The position numbers were made by a program, and so were the translations under genes. A stretch of DNA of 64,000 bases from Caulobacter sp. SL161 (GTDB taxonomy: Bacteria > Pseudomonadota > Alphaproteobacteria > Caulobacterales > Caulobacteraceae): positions 868,001-932,000 of the forward strand of contig NZ_JAPPRA010000001.1 in the NCBI RefSeq assembly GCF_026672375.1, read 5' to 3'. Below are positions 17,850 through 28,456 of this stretch, piece after piece (the first letter of the stretch is position 1; each line of letters opens with the position of its first letter). The notes under the pieces are model-generated. The model made no database searches. It was not told the origin of the DNA and saw nothing but the letters and a program-made list of their open reading frames with translations.

Positions 17850-19679
17850 CTATCGCGCGATTTCGCGGGCGATCGGGTAGAGCAGATGGTGATCGTCGTA
17901 GAACGGGGTGCGCTTGTAGAACCAGGCCAGACGCGCGGCAGGATCGGCGGCGAACTTGGGCTCCGCCGCCAGCTTGGCTTCGAACTCGGCCTTCAGCGCC
18001 GGGTCCGCCGCCATCATCTTCTCAGCCAACGGCGCGATGGCGTAGGGCTCGATATACTCGACGCGGCTCAGCACCTCGGGAACCATGCCCCAGGCGAACA
18101 GGCTCTCGCTGGATTGCGGTTCCAGCAGCAGCACGACCAGATCACCCAGCGTCTGGTCCGTCGACACGCGTACCGAGCCCTTGGGGAAGGTCCAGTCGCG
18201 GGTCTCGGTCGTCACCTTCTCCACGCTGATCTGGACGTGGCCCTCGTTGGCGCGCGTGGCGATCTTGGGATCGACGAGGCGGATCATCTCGACCTTCAGC
18301 GTTTTGTCGGCGGGCAGGGTTTCCAGCGTCACCCCGTGCAGCTTCAGGCGCTCGATGATGTCGGGGCGGTGGCTGGGCACATAGTAGGCCGCCGGGCGCT
18401 TGAGGGTCAGAGAGGGCTTGGAGCCGTAGAAGGGAACGTTCCAGATCTCGGGATCGGCCTCACCCAGCCAGCGTACTTCCTTCCGGCCCGAGGCGGGGCT
18501 GTCGTAGTACTCGTAGCGAATGCCCTTGAAGGCGCGCGTGTAGGCGGGCTTGGGATCAGCGACGAAGTTGGCTGGAATCTCGGAGGGGCGCAGGGCGCTA
18601 TCGGTGGCGATCGCTTGCCGCAGATCCCCGCCCTTCTCGGCCAGCAGCTTCAGGGCCGTCTCGATGAACACATAGGTCCCCAGCACCCGCTGGGCGTGGG
18701 GCTTGAGGCTATGGTTCTCGATCAGGATGGTCGGGACGTGAGCCGCCGCGCCCCAGCCGTTCGAGAAGCGCTCACCCAGGCCCCCATCCGAGAAGCCGGC
18801 TTTCGGATTGTGTTCGTCAACGCCGAACACCAGCTCGCCCGGGATATGGCCCTCGGCTTCCAGGCTCTTGTTCATGGCGGGCTTCAGCACCCCGTCCAGC
18901 CACTTGGCGATGGCCGGCGAGCGGTTCCAGACGCCGTTCTCGCCGTTGAAGCCGTAGGTGACGTCGTACTGGTAGTCCATGCCGTCGGTCACGTGGACGT
19001 CGACATAGAGATCGGCCTTGTACTTGGCCTGCAGGCGCTTCAGCGCGCGCATCTCCGGCTGGTCCAGCTTCATGAAGTCGCGGTTGAGGTTCTGGTTAGT
19101 CGCGGTGTTGCGCCAGCCCTGGATGCGGGGGCCCCGCTGGTTGGGGCGCGAATAGGGGCCCGAACGCTCATGGCCGTCGACCGAAAGGATCGGGATCAGG
19201 ACGAGGTTGACCTTGTCGAGCAGCCCGTCCTTGCCGTGGAAGGCCACGTCCCGCAGCAGCATCATGCCCGCGTCCTTGCCGTCGATCTCGCCGGGGTGGA
19301 TGCCCGCCTGGACCAGCAGCAGCGGCTTCTTGGGATCCAGCTTGTCGCCGTCCTTGCTGGCGATCACCGCGAAGATCTCGCGGCCTTGCGGCGAGACGCC
19401 GAACGCCTCGACGCGGATCAGGGGGCTGGCCTTGTCCAGCTTCTGGAACCAGGCGCGGGTGTCGGCGTAGCTCGGCGAGAAATTGTGCTCGGCGTCGGCC
19501 TCGAACGGCGTCACCCACGGATCGGCCTTGTCGCGGATCAGCTTCTGGCTGGCGCCCTGCCAGTGCGGCGCCGGCGGCAGGAAGGCTTGGTCCCACGGGG
19601 CTTTGGAGGGCGAGGTCTGGGACATGGCGGGGGCTCCCAAGGCAAGCAGGGCTATGGCGAGAAGGGCTGTGGTGCGCAT
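17850..19679 (-). CDS. Secreted M14-family zinc carboxypeptidase
   Basis: 609 aa with signal peptide MRTTALLAIALLALGAPAMS (cleavage about 20). M14 zinc ligands His128 and Glu131 in AGIHPGEIDG and His229 in VDVHVTDG; substrate-binding NLNRDF at about 198-203; probable catalytic Glu in ILIENHS. A second domain of about 200 residues follows the peptidase. The product should cut C-terminal residues from peptides in the periplasm or outside. Start ATG 19679 chosen because the signal peptide begins there; upstream extension to 19721 is not signal-like. Confidence 0.87.
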   Translation of the reverse strand: MRTTALLAIALLALGAPAMSQTSPSKAPWDQAFLPPAPHWQGASQKLIRDKADPWVTPFEADAEHNFSPSYADTRAWFQKLDKASPLIRVEAFGVSPQGREIFAVIASKDGDKLDPKKPLLLVQAGIHPGEIDGKDAGMMLLRDVAFHGKDGLLDKVNLVLIPILSVDGHERSGPYSRPNQRGPRIQGWRNTATNQNLNRDFMKLDQPEMRALKRLQAKYKADLYVDVHVTDGMDYQYDVTYGFNGENGVWNRSPAIAKWLDGVLKPAMNKSLEAEGHIPGELVFGVDEHNPKAGFSDGGLGERFSNGWGAAAHVPTILIENHSLKPHAQRVLGTYVFIETALKLLAEKGGDLRQAIATDSALRPSEIPANFVADPKPAYTRAFKGIRYEYYDSPASGRKEVRWLGEADPEIWNVPFYGSKPSLTLKRPAAYYVPSHRPDIIERLKLHGVTLETLPADKTLKVEMIRLVDPKIATRANEGHVQISVEKVTTETRDWTFPKGSVRVSTDQTLGDLVVLLLEPQSSESLFAWGMVPEVLSRVEYIEPYAIAPLAEKMMAADPALKAEFEAKLAAEPKFAADPAARLAWFYKRTPFYDDHHLLYPIAREIAR

Positions 19680-19721
19680 AGGGCGAAGTCCTCGCGCCTC
19701 CTGCGTCCGATGACAACCCAC

Positions 19722-20333
19722 TTAGCCGCCGATCAGCGACCAGCCGCCTCGACGGACCAGCGCCTCGGCCGAGCGCACGATCTGCCAGCCTTGATACGCC
19801 AGCAGGATCGCCAGAGCGATCGGCGGGACCCAGCGCCATGGCGCCAGGGCCGCCACGAGGGTGACGATCATGAAGAGGGTCGTGCCGACCCAGAAGACGG
19901 GACCCAGGTTCAGCCGGGCGATCTCACCGTTGATGCTTACCAGCCCCAAGAACACGAGCGCGATCAGCAGGTTGGCCGCCAGAACGCTGAGCAGGACCAG
20001 CTTCCGGTGCGCCCAGAAATGGTCATCCAGGCTCTCGCCGGCCTTCAGCTCCCGTGGAAAGACCTGGGTGGCGGCGACATAGAAGGTGCTGGCCACCACA
20101 AGACCCAGGATCAGCAGGGCGTAGTTGTAGGGCGCAGGCCGGAAGATCACCCAGGCCTGGTTCCAGAAACTGGCGATGTCGATGGCCACGAACAGGGCGA
20201 GGAGCGGCGTCAAAAGGCCGAACTTCACCTGCCGACGACCGTCCAGCAGTCGTGCGAAGCCGCCCACCAGTTCGGCGACGGAAAAGCCCAGCAAGAGCCC
20301 ATAAAAGCTGAAAAAGAACTCAAAGGCGTCCAT
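19722..20333 (-). CDS. Hypothetical multispan membrane protein, paralogue A
   Basis: 203 aa, about six hydrophobic helices. Opens MDAFEFFFSFYGLLLGFSVAEL and contains FPRELKAGESLDDHFWAHRKLVLL. The same pattern occurs in the neighbouring gene at 20438-21016: FEFFFSxYGLxLGxSVxE at the start and PR(E/D)L, acidic spacer, HR(K/R)L in the middle. The two are tandem paralogues on one strand, about 100 bp apart. No function recognised. It lies 42 bp upstream of the M14 peptidase gene, so the two could share a transcript. Start ATG 20333; TTG 20336 is possible. Confidence 0.72.
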   Translation of the reverse strand: MDAFEFFFSFYGLLLGFSVAELVGGFARLLDGRRQVKFGLLTPLLALFVAIDIASFWNQAWVIFRPAPYNYALLILGLVVASTFYVAATQVFPRELKAGESLDDHFWAHRKLVLLSVLAANLLIALVFLGLVSINGEIARLNLGPVFWVGTTLFMIVTLVAALAPWRWVPPIALAILLAYQGWQIVRSAEALVRRGGWSLIGG

Positions 20334-20437
20334 CAAGGCTCTCGTGAGGGGATCCGGGCCGTCGTCGCGAGGGCCCGCGCCGCCGTGGCGTGCGAGGCCT
20401 CAGGGCTGTGCATCGCGTGAACGGTTTCGACGAGGCT

Positions 20438-21016
20438 TCAGATCGAAGGCAATCTGAGGAAAGAGGCGACGTTGACCGACAGCATCAGCACCATCAGTCC
20501 AAGGTTCGCCGCCTTGTTCCGCGTCAGCATGATCGCGCCGACGCAGGCGAAAAAGGTCAGGGGCTGCCAGCTCTGCGACAGGTTGGTCCAGAACGCGAGC
20601 CGCTGAGCGAAACCGGCGGGCGTCAGTGACGGCGTCACCTCGAACATCACCAAACCGGCTATGGCGATACAGGCCATGATCAGCCGGCGGTGTTGCAGGT
20701 AGACGGCGTCGAGATCGGGCTCTTGCGTAAGATCGCGCGGCAGGACGATCGCGGCCGCCAGATAGTACAGTGACGCCGCAAAAAGGCTAAGAACGACAAT
20801 GAGATAGTTCAGCGGGCGGTCGTTGTAGAGCAGATAGGCCGTCACCCAGAAGCCGCACAGATCCGTCAGCAATACCGCGATCAGGACGGGTGTCAGCAGT
20901 CCGATCCGAACGCCCTTGGCGTCATGGGTCAGCCGGGCGACGCCGCCGATGATCTCGACCACCGACAGGCCCAGAACCAGCCCATAAAGCGAAAAGAAGA
21001 ACTCGAACCCGCTCAT
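20438..21016 (-). CDS. Hypothetical multispan membrane protein, paralogue B
   Basis: 192 aa, about six hydrophobic helices: MSGFEFFFSLYGLVLGLSVVEI at the N-terminus, VLPRDLTQEPDLDAVYLQHRR in mid-protein. Clear paralogue of the protein at 19722-20333 by shared N-terminal and central motifs, but with divergent C-terminal helices. It follows ubiD at a 33-bp distance on the same strand, so readthrough from the cgtA-proB-ubiD transcript is possible. No known domain recognised. ATG 21016 chosen; TTG 21019 is adjacent. Confidence 0.72.
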   Translation of the reverse strand: MSGFEFFFSLYGLVLGLSVVEIIGGVARLTHDAKGVRIGLLTPVLIAVLLTDLCGFWVTAYLLYNDRPLNYLIVVLSLFAASLYYLAAAIVLPRDLTQEPDLDAVYLQHRRLIMACIAIAGLVMFEVTPSLTPAGFAQRLAFWTNLSQSWQPLTFFACVGAIMLTRNKAANLGLMVLMLSVNVASFLRLPSI

Positions 21017-21049
21017 CAATGGCCCCCCGACCGTTGTCGCCCCGCAAGC

Positions 21050-22579
21050 CTATTTCCAGATCGGCTTGCCGTCCCCCGGCAATCCCAGCCGGCCCCACAT
21101 GTCGCTGACCTTGTCGACCACCGCCTGATCCATGCGGATCTCCTCTCCCCATTCGCGCTTGGTCTCGGGCGGCCACTTGTCAGTGGCGTCGAGGCCGATC
21201 TTGGAGCCGAGGCCGCTCTCGGGGCTGGCGAAGTCGAGATAGTCGATGGGCGTGTGCTCGATCACCGTGATGTCCCTTGCGGGGTCCATCTTGGTGCTGA
21301 TCGCCCACATCACGTCCTTCCAGTCGCGGGCGTTGATGTCGTGGTCCACGACGATCACCCACTTGGTGTACATGAACTGGCGCAGATAGCTCCAGACGCC
21401 CAGCATCACGCGCTTGGCGTGGCCGGGATAGGCCTTCTTCATCGAGACCACGGCGATGCGGTAGCTGCAGCCCTCGGGCGGCAGCCAGAAGTCGACGATC
21501 TCGGGGAACTGCTGGCGAATGAGGGGAATGAACACCTCGTTCAGCGCCTCGCCCAGCACGCTGGGCTCGTCCGGCGGACGACCGGTGAAGGTGGTCAGGT
21601 AGATCGGGTCCTTGCGCATGGTGATCGCCGTCACCTGGAAGACCGGGAACTTCTCGACGCTGTTGTAGTAGCCGGTGTGGTCGCCGTAGGGGCCCTCGTC
21701 GGCGAACTCGTCCAGCAGGACATGGCCCTCGATGACGATCTCGGCATGGGCCGGCACCATCAGCGGCACGGTCTTGGCCGGGACAAGATCGACCTTGGCC
21801 CCGCGCAGCAGGCCGGCGAACTGGTACTCCGACAGGGTGTCGGGCACCGGCGTCACCGCCGCCAGGATGGTGCCGGGGTCCGCGCCCAGCACGGCGCAGG
21901 CGGGCAGGGGCTCCTTGGAGCCGGCCTTCTTGTGGCGGGCGTAGTGCTGGGCGCCGCCGCGATGGGCCAGCCAGCGCATGACGCACTTGTCCTTCGACAG
22001 GACCTGCATGCGGTAGATGCCGAGGTTGAAGTCGTCCTCGCGGTCCTTGCTGGGGCCCTTGGTCACGACCAGCGGCCAGGTGATCAGCGGCGCGGGCTCG
22101 CCCGGCCAGCAGGTCTGGACCGGCAGCTTGGAAAGGTCGATCTGGTCGCCGGTCAGGACGACCTCCTGCACGGGGGCCTTCTTCACCGTCCCCGGCCGCA
22201 TGCTCATCACCGTCTTGGCCAGCGGCAGCATGTCGAGGGCGTCCTTGAGGCCCTTGGGCGGCTGGGGCTGGCGCAGGAAGGCCAGCAGTTCGCCGACCTC
22301 GCGCAGTTCGCCCGCCGTCTCGCGCGGCTCGCCGCCCAGGGTGACGCCCATGGCCACGCGCTTGACCGTGCCGAAGAGGTTGGCCAGCGCCGGCATCTCG
22401 GAACGCGAGCCATCGGGCAGCAGCACGTTCTCGAACAGCACCGCCGGGCCGCCGGTCGCCAAGAGGCGCGTCTGGATTTCGGTCATCTCCAGCACACTGG
22501 AGACCGGCTCCCTGACCCGCACCAATTCGCCCTTGGCCTCCAGGACGTCGATGAATTCGCGGAGCGATCGGTAGGCCAT
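21050..22579 (-). CDS. ubiD: 4-hydroxy-3-polyprenylbenzoate decarboxylase UbiD
   Basis: 509 aa, normal for UbiD. Decarboxylates the polyprenylated hydroxybenzoate in ubiquinone biosynthesis using the prenylated flavin made by UbiX. Landmarks: [52 protein letters not shown] in its core region (here [20 protein letters not shown]), and [13 protein letters not shown]. The gene follows proB by 23 bp. Confidence 0.95.
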   Translation of the reverse strand: MAYRSLREFIDVLEAKGELVRVREPVSSVLEMTEIQTRLLATGGPAVLFENVLLPDGSRSEMPALANLFGTVKRVAMGVTLGGEPRETAGELREVGELLAFLRQPQPPKGLKDALDMLPLAKTVMSMRPGTVKKAPVQEVVLTGDQIDLSKLPVQTCWPGEPAPLITWPLVVTKGPSKDREDDFNLGIYRMQVLSKDKCVMRWLAHRGGAQHYARHKKAGSKEPLPACAVLGADPGTILAAVTPVPDTLSEYQFAGLLRGAKVDLVPAKTVPLMVPAHAEIVIEGHVLLDEFADEGPYGDHTGYYNSVEKFPVFQVTAITMRKDPIYLTTFTGRPPDEPSVLGEALNEVFIPLIRQQFPEIVDFWLPPEGCSYRIAVVSMKKAYPGHAKRVMLGVWSYLRQFMYTKWVIVVDHDINARDWKDVMWAISTKMDPARDITVIEHTPIDYLDFASPESGLGSKIGLDATDKWPPETKREWGEEIRMDQAVVDKVSDMWGRLGLPGDGKPIWK

Positions 22580-22602
22580 GGGAATGCTCGTACTGGAAAG
22601 GT

Positions 22603-24929
<2,327 letters not shown>

Positions 24930-25005
24930 TTAAAACAAGGAGTGCGACAAAGAATCTTGGCAGCAAAAACCGTCGTTTCTTCTACGGCGGAGCAGGAGGC
25001 TGACC

Positions 25006-25965
25006 TTGGCGAGTGAAGAAGAAGTCGTAGCGTTGCTGGCGAAGGATCTGCGCGATCTGTCGACGCAGGAGCTCCACCGCAAGTATAGCACAGAGGCTTC
25101 TACGCATCGCAACATCCTGATCGGTCGGGGCACCGGCGTCGCGCCGCAGTGGCGGGATTTCAAGACTTTCCTGGGCGAAGTGGGCCCCAGGCCGTCCACC
25201 GATCACAGCCTCGTCTTGCTCAACCGATACGAGCGCACCTATGGCCCGGGCCGCGCGCGCTGGATGACCGCCGAGGAACAGGCCGCTCATGAGGCCGAGT
25301 TCGACCGGCTCCGCGCCGAGCAGATGCGCGAGGAGCAGCTTCTCCTGCACAAGGCCGCCGCCACCAAGCGCGCCAACACCCCGGGCGCGCCGTCGTTCGG
25401 CCAGTGGACGCCGATGGGCGGCAAGCTGGTCACCTATCCAGACGTGGCCAAGAAGCTGGCGATTCCGGTCAACGCCCTGTCCAAGACCATGCCGCCTGGC
25501 TCCACCGCCGACGAACTGGTCAAGCGCGCCGCCACGGCCGCCGACCTGATCAACGAGAACGCCACCTGGCTGCCGCCGGACCCGGTGCGCAAGGCCGGCT
25601 TCTTCGAGGCCTACCGCATCTGGCACCTGCAGGTTCAGCCGCAGTTCGGCCGCGCCGCAACGCCGACGTTTCTGTTTCTCTACATCGCCCTGCCGGTCAT
25701 GAAGCAGTGCCGTGACGAACTGATGGATCTCGATCTTTGGAACCCGTTGGGTCAGCGGGCGCTGAACGCGCGCGACAACCACCCGGCGTGGAAGAAGTAC
25801 ACCGAGTTCATGCCGCGCGCTCAGGTGGCGATGATGGAGATCCCCATCTACGCCACCTATTCGCTGCTCAGCGATCTGGACGCCCTTTGTGAGCGGATCG
25901 TCACGGCCGAGAAGCGCTTCCGCGAAGGTCCGCAGAAGGTGATCCACACGCACCGGGCGGCGTAG
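25006..25965 (+). CDS. Unrecognised cytoplasmic protein
   Basis: 319 aa, no signal peptide or membrane helix. Features: acidic-start helix (ASEEEVVALLAKDLRDLS), a charged helical stretch (EEQAAHEAEFDRLRAEQMREE in parts, about 87-107) likely coiled coil, and a Trp/Tyr-rich C-terminal half with PPGSTADELVKRAATAADLI and AYRIWHLQVQP. I do not recognise a family. TTG start at 25006 is supported by a near-ideal AGGAGG site 7 bp upstream. It is divergent from cgtA (208-bp gap) and interrupts the common rplU-rpmA-obg-proB order. Confidence 0.72.
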   Translation: MASEEEVVALLAKDLRDLSTQELHRKYSTEASTHRNILIGRGTGVAPQWRDFKTFLGEVGPRPSTDHSLVLLNRYERTYGPGRARWMTAEEQAAHEAEFDRLRAEQMREEQLLLHKAAATKRANTPGAPSFGQWTPMGGKLVTYPDVAKKLAIPVNALSKTMPPGSTADELVKRAATAADLINENATWLPPDPVRKAGFFEAYRIWHLQVQPQFGRAATPTFLFLYIALPVMKQCRDELMDLDLWNPLGQRALNARDNHPAWKKYTEFMPRAQVAMMEIPIYATYSLLSDLDALCERIVTAEKRFREGPQKVIHTHRAA

Positions 25966-26049
25966 AGACGGCTAGGCGGCCCGCTCCGTCTCGTCGGTTC
26001 GCGCCGATCCTCCTTGCCCGCAAAACGGGGGAGGGAGCGTTCAGCGCCG

Positions 26050-26583
26050 TCAGGCCAGCCAGACCATCATCCGCGTCGCCGCCGGTTCCCCGCGCGCGAT
26101 CGACGGCTTGTGCTCGACCACACCCGTATACAGAAACCCGGCCTTGACCAACACGCGGCCCGAGGCCTCGTTGTCGGCGAAGTGGCCGGCGGTGACACGC
26201 CGCTTGCGCCAGATCGAGCGCGTCCAGTCCAGCGCACCGCGCGCCGCCTCGGTGGCGTAGCCTCGACCCCAGTAGGGGCGGCCGATCCAATAACCCAGCT
26301 CGACGGGACCACCAGGATTGGTGAAGAGGCCGACGACTCCGATCAGGCCCTCATTCGCCAGATCGATCGCGAAGGTGTTGTCGCGCGTGCGGTCCTGCGT
26401 GCCGCACCGAGCCACGAACTCTTCGGCATGGCCGCGCGTGTAGGGCGAGGGCATGCGCGTCGTCATGCGCGCCACCTCATGATCGACGCAGAAGGCCGCC
26501 ACGCGCTCGACATCGGCCTTGGCCGGCGTGCGCAGCGTGAGCCGCCGGGTTTCGATCACAGGACTTTCTTCGATGACGCACAT
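26050..26583 (-). CDS. GNAT-family N-acetyltransferase (RimJ/RimL type)
   Basis: 177 aa. ETRRLTLRTPAKADVERV at the start, LGYWIGRPYWGRGYATEAARG (acetyl-CoA loop, about 92-112) and NEASGRVLVKAGFLYTG are the standard RimJ/RimL pattern. Substrate unknown; N-terminal Ala/Ser of proteins is typical of this subgroup. Located downstream of rpmA on the same strand but beyond a strong terminator, so probably transcribed separately. ATG 26583 is one possible start; GTG for VIETRRL is less likely. Confidence 0.85.
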   Translation of the reverse strand: MCVIEESPVIETRRLTLRTPAKADVERVAAFCVDHEVARMTTRMPSPYTRGHAEEFVARCGTQDRTRDNTFAIDLANEGLIGVVGLFTNPGGPVELGYWIGRPYWGRGYATEAARGALDWTRSIWRKRRVTAGHFADNEASGRVLVKAGFLYTGVVEHKPSIARGEPAATRMMVWLA

Positions 26584-26662
26584 CGGCGCCTCCCAGGTTT
26601 CTCCGGCCCTCTTTCCTCCGGGACCGTGACGCCGCCATGGCCAAGCCTGTTTCAGCGGCGCG

Positions 26663-26703
26663 ACAAAACAAAAGCGGGGAGCCCGGCGTCCGGACTCCCC
26701 GCT
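26663..26703 (-). terminator. Rho-independent terminator downstream of rpmA
   Basis: Stem AGCGGGGAG.CCGG / CCGG.CTCCCCGCT (26673-26703) with one mismatch and a 3-nt CGT loop; read on the minus strand it is followed by TTTTGTTTTG (26663-26672). It lies 62 bp beyond the rpmA stop. Confidence 0.85.
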
Positions 26704-26765
26704 AGAGATCGTCTGTCCGGATCGTCTTCTTGCGAAGCACGACCCGAAAGAAACCTGGTTCGTGC

Positions 26766-27035
26766 TTACTCGGCCGGCTGAGCGGCCGGGGTCACGGTCA
26801 CGTAGGTGCGATTGTGCTTCTTGGTCACGAAGCCCACCGCGCCCTGGACGAGCGCAAAGAGGGTGTGATCCTTGCCAATGCCCACGCCCGAACCCGGGTA
26901 GAACTTGGTGCCGCGCTGACGCACGAGGATGTTGCCGGCGAGAACCTTCTCGCCGCCGAACTTCTTCACGCCAAGGCGCTTCGACTCTGAGTCGCGACCG
27001 TTGCTGGACGAGCCGCCTGATTTCTTGTGAGCCAT
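26766..27035 (-). CDS. rpmA: 50S ribosomal protein L27
   Basis: 89 aa. N-terminus [20 protein letters not shown] and [20 protein letters not shown] are diagnostic of bacterial L27; the Gly/Ser-rich N-terminus reaches the peptidyl-transferase centre. 30 bp after rplU and followed by a strong terminator. Confidence 0.98.
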   Translation of the reverse strand: MAHKKSGGSSSNGRDSESKRLGVKKFGGEKVLAGNILVRQRGTKFYPGSGVGIGKDHTLFALVQGAVGFVTKKHNRTYVTVTPAAQPAE

Positions 27036-27065
27036 CTTGCTCTCCTACCTTAGAAGGCGTCGCCC

Positions 27066-27581
27066 TTAGGCTTCGCCTTCCTCCGTCTTGGCGGCGGCCT
27101 TCTTAGGGGCGGCCTTCTTCTTCGGGGCGGCTTCGGCCTTGGCCGGAGCGGCTTCGACCGGAGCCGGGATCGTCGCCGGAACGGCGGCGTCGCCGAGGCC
27201 ACGGGCGCGGGCGTCGAGGATAACCTTCGGGGTCAGGTCGATCGTACCTTCCCACTTGGCTTCCTTGCCGGCGCCGGCCACCGACGTGACGCGCACGACG
27301 GATTCGAACTGGCGGTGACCGCGGGTGCGGCGGTAGCCCTGACGGCGGATCTTCTTGAAGATCTTCACCTTCTCGCCCTTGCGGGTTTCGAGCAGGGTTC
27401 CGGAGACGACAGCGCCGTCCACGGTGGGGGCGCCGACCGTCACGGCCTCGCCTTCGCCAAGCATCAGGACTTCACCGAAGGCCACGGCCGCGCCGGGTTC
27501 ACCTTCGAGCTTTTCGACCACCAGCAGGTCGCCGGCTTGAACCCGGTACTGCTTGCCGCCGGTTTTGATCACCGCGTACAT
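27066..27581 (-). CDS. rplU: 50S ribosomal protein L21 with Ala/Lys-rich C-terminal extension
   Basis: 171 aa. The L21 core is residues 1-103 (MYAVIKTGGKQYRVQAGD; KIFKKIRRQGYRRTRGHRQ). About 65 extra residues follow, ending in repeated Ala-Pro-Lys (APKKKAAPKKAAAKTEEGEA as a landmark, 20 residues). The extension is common in alphaproteobacteria and presumably disordered. A consensus promoter and two leader hairpins lie upstream (27603-27686). Confidence 0.97.
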   Translation of the reverse strand: MYAVIKTGGKQYRVQAGDLLVVEKLEGEPGAAVAFGEVLMLGEGEAVTVGAPTVDGAVVSGTLLETRKGEKVKIFKKIRRQGYRRTRGHRQFESVVRVTSVAGAGKEAKWEGTIDLTPKVILDARARGLGDAAVPATIPAPVEAAPAKAEAAPKKKAAPKKAAAKTEEGEA

Positions 27582-27602
27582 AGGTTAGCGCCTTAAAAAC
27601 GT

Positions 27603-27646
27603 GCGTTCGCAAAATAGGGAACGCCCGCTCGGAAACCCGGCGGGCG
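27603..27646 (-). promoter_or_regulatory. rplU leader: two overlapping hairpins
   Basis: Hairpin 1: GCGTTC (27603-27608) pairs with GAACGC (27619-27624). Hairpin 2: CGCCCGC (27622-27628) pairs with GCGGGCG (27640-27646), with a further inner CGG/CCG. The two share bases 27622-27624, so they compete at their base. Candidate for ribosomal-protein autoregulation; no known family of leader recognised. Confidence 0.4.
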
Positions 27647-27650
27647 AAGA

Positions 27651-27686
27651 GGGCGCGACTTATACAGCCCAAGGCTCGGGAGTCAA
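27651..27686 (-). promoter_or_regulatory. Promoter for rplU-rpmA
   Basis: On the minus strand: -35 TTGACT (27681-27686), 16-nt spacer, -10 TATAAG (27659-27664), predicted start near 27651. Both hexamers match the housekeeping sigma consensus well. The leader of about 70 nt that results contains the two hairpins below. Confidence 0.72.
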
Positions 27687-27749
27687 CGGCGTAGCGGCGG
27701 ATTCAGCCGAGGTGCGCGACGAAAGCACACAAGAGGGCGGGTACCCTCT

Positions 27750-27772
27750 GGAATGTTACTTTATAACACGCT
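27750..27772 (+). promoter_or_regulatory. Zur-like operator
   Basis: ATGTTA (27753-27758) and TATAACA (27762-27768) form an imperfect dyad inside a 23-bp window; TGTTA-N5-TAACA is exact. This matches the core of the Zur box known from enterobacteria (ATGTTATA-N-TATAACAT). Its right half contains TATAAC, which would serve as a -10 element, so bound Zur would block transcription. It lies 12 bp before the GTG of the membrane gene that precedes the COG0523 GTPase. Confidence 0.62.
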
Positions 27773-27784
27773 ATATGCCCTTCC

Positions 27785-28414
27785 GTGACCTCGCCCTTCT
27801 TCGCCTCGATCGCCGTCACCGCCTTTGCGGTCGCCTTTCTGCACGCCGCGCTGCCGACTCACTGGCTGCCGTTCGTGCTGGTCGGGCGCGCGCAGAAATG
27901 GTCGACGGGCCGCACGCTGGGCGTGACCCTGCTGGCGGGCGTCGGGCATGTGGGACTGACCATCGCGCTTGGCCTGGCGCTGGTGCTGGCGGGCATGGCC
28001 CTGCAACCCTCGCTGGGCGGGCTGTTTCACTGGATTGTGGGCGGGCTGATGGTCGCGGTCGGCGTCTTCTATATTGTGCGCGGCCGCCACAACCACGCCC
28101 TGCCGGAGGCGAGCCGCCGGATCTACGCCTCCGATCGCGCCGCGATCGCCGCCCTGGTGACCTTGCTGACGCTGTCGCCGTGCGAGGCCTTCCTGCCCTA
28201 CTATCTGGCCGGCATGGAGCATGGCTGGGTCGCCTTCCTGGTGCTCAGCGCGATCCTGACCGCCGCCACCGCCGCGGGCATGCTGATCTTCACCAGTCTC
28301 AGTCTGGCCGGCTTCAAGCGCCTGGGGCTGCAGTGGGTTGAGCGCTATGAGGAAACCATTCTCGGCGTGGCCCTTGTCCTGGTGGGCCTGGCCGTTGCGT
28401 TCCTCAAGACGTAA
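27785..28414 (+). CDS. Six-helix membrane protein, putative metal-related transporter
   Basis: 209 aa, GTG start at 27785, about six membrane helices. His-containing helices (LHAALPTHWLPF about 19-30; GVGHVGLTIALG; HGWVAFLVLS) and a cytoplasmic loop RGRHNHALPEASRRIY recall nickel/cobalt or UreH-type permease folds, but no diagnostic motif settles the family. No Shine-Dalgarno is visible in front of GTG; if the TATAAC inside the Zur-like box is the -10, the leader would be only about ten nucleotides. It is 42 bp upstream of the COG0523 gene and is probably co-transcribed with it. Confidence 0.68.
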   Translation: MTSPFFASIAVTAFAVAFLHAALPTHWLPFVLVGRAQKWSTGRTLGVTLLAGVGHVGLTIALGLALVLAGMALQPSLGGLFHWIVGGLMVAVGVFYIVRGRHNHALPEASRRIYASDRAAIAALVTLLTLSPCEAFLPYYLAGMEHGWVAFLVLSAILTAATAAGMLIFTSLSLAGFKRLGLQWVERYEETILGVALVLVGLAVAFLKT

Positions 28415-28456
28415 AGGCGGCTTCCGCTGGACGGCCTGGGCCCCTAAATAGCGGCC

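Noticed and set aside
17886..20420. Plus-strand open frame of about 844 codons opposite the M14 peptidase and a membrane gene
   Set aside because: Spans two real minus-strand genes and the gap between them; no recognisable domain.
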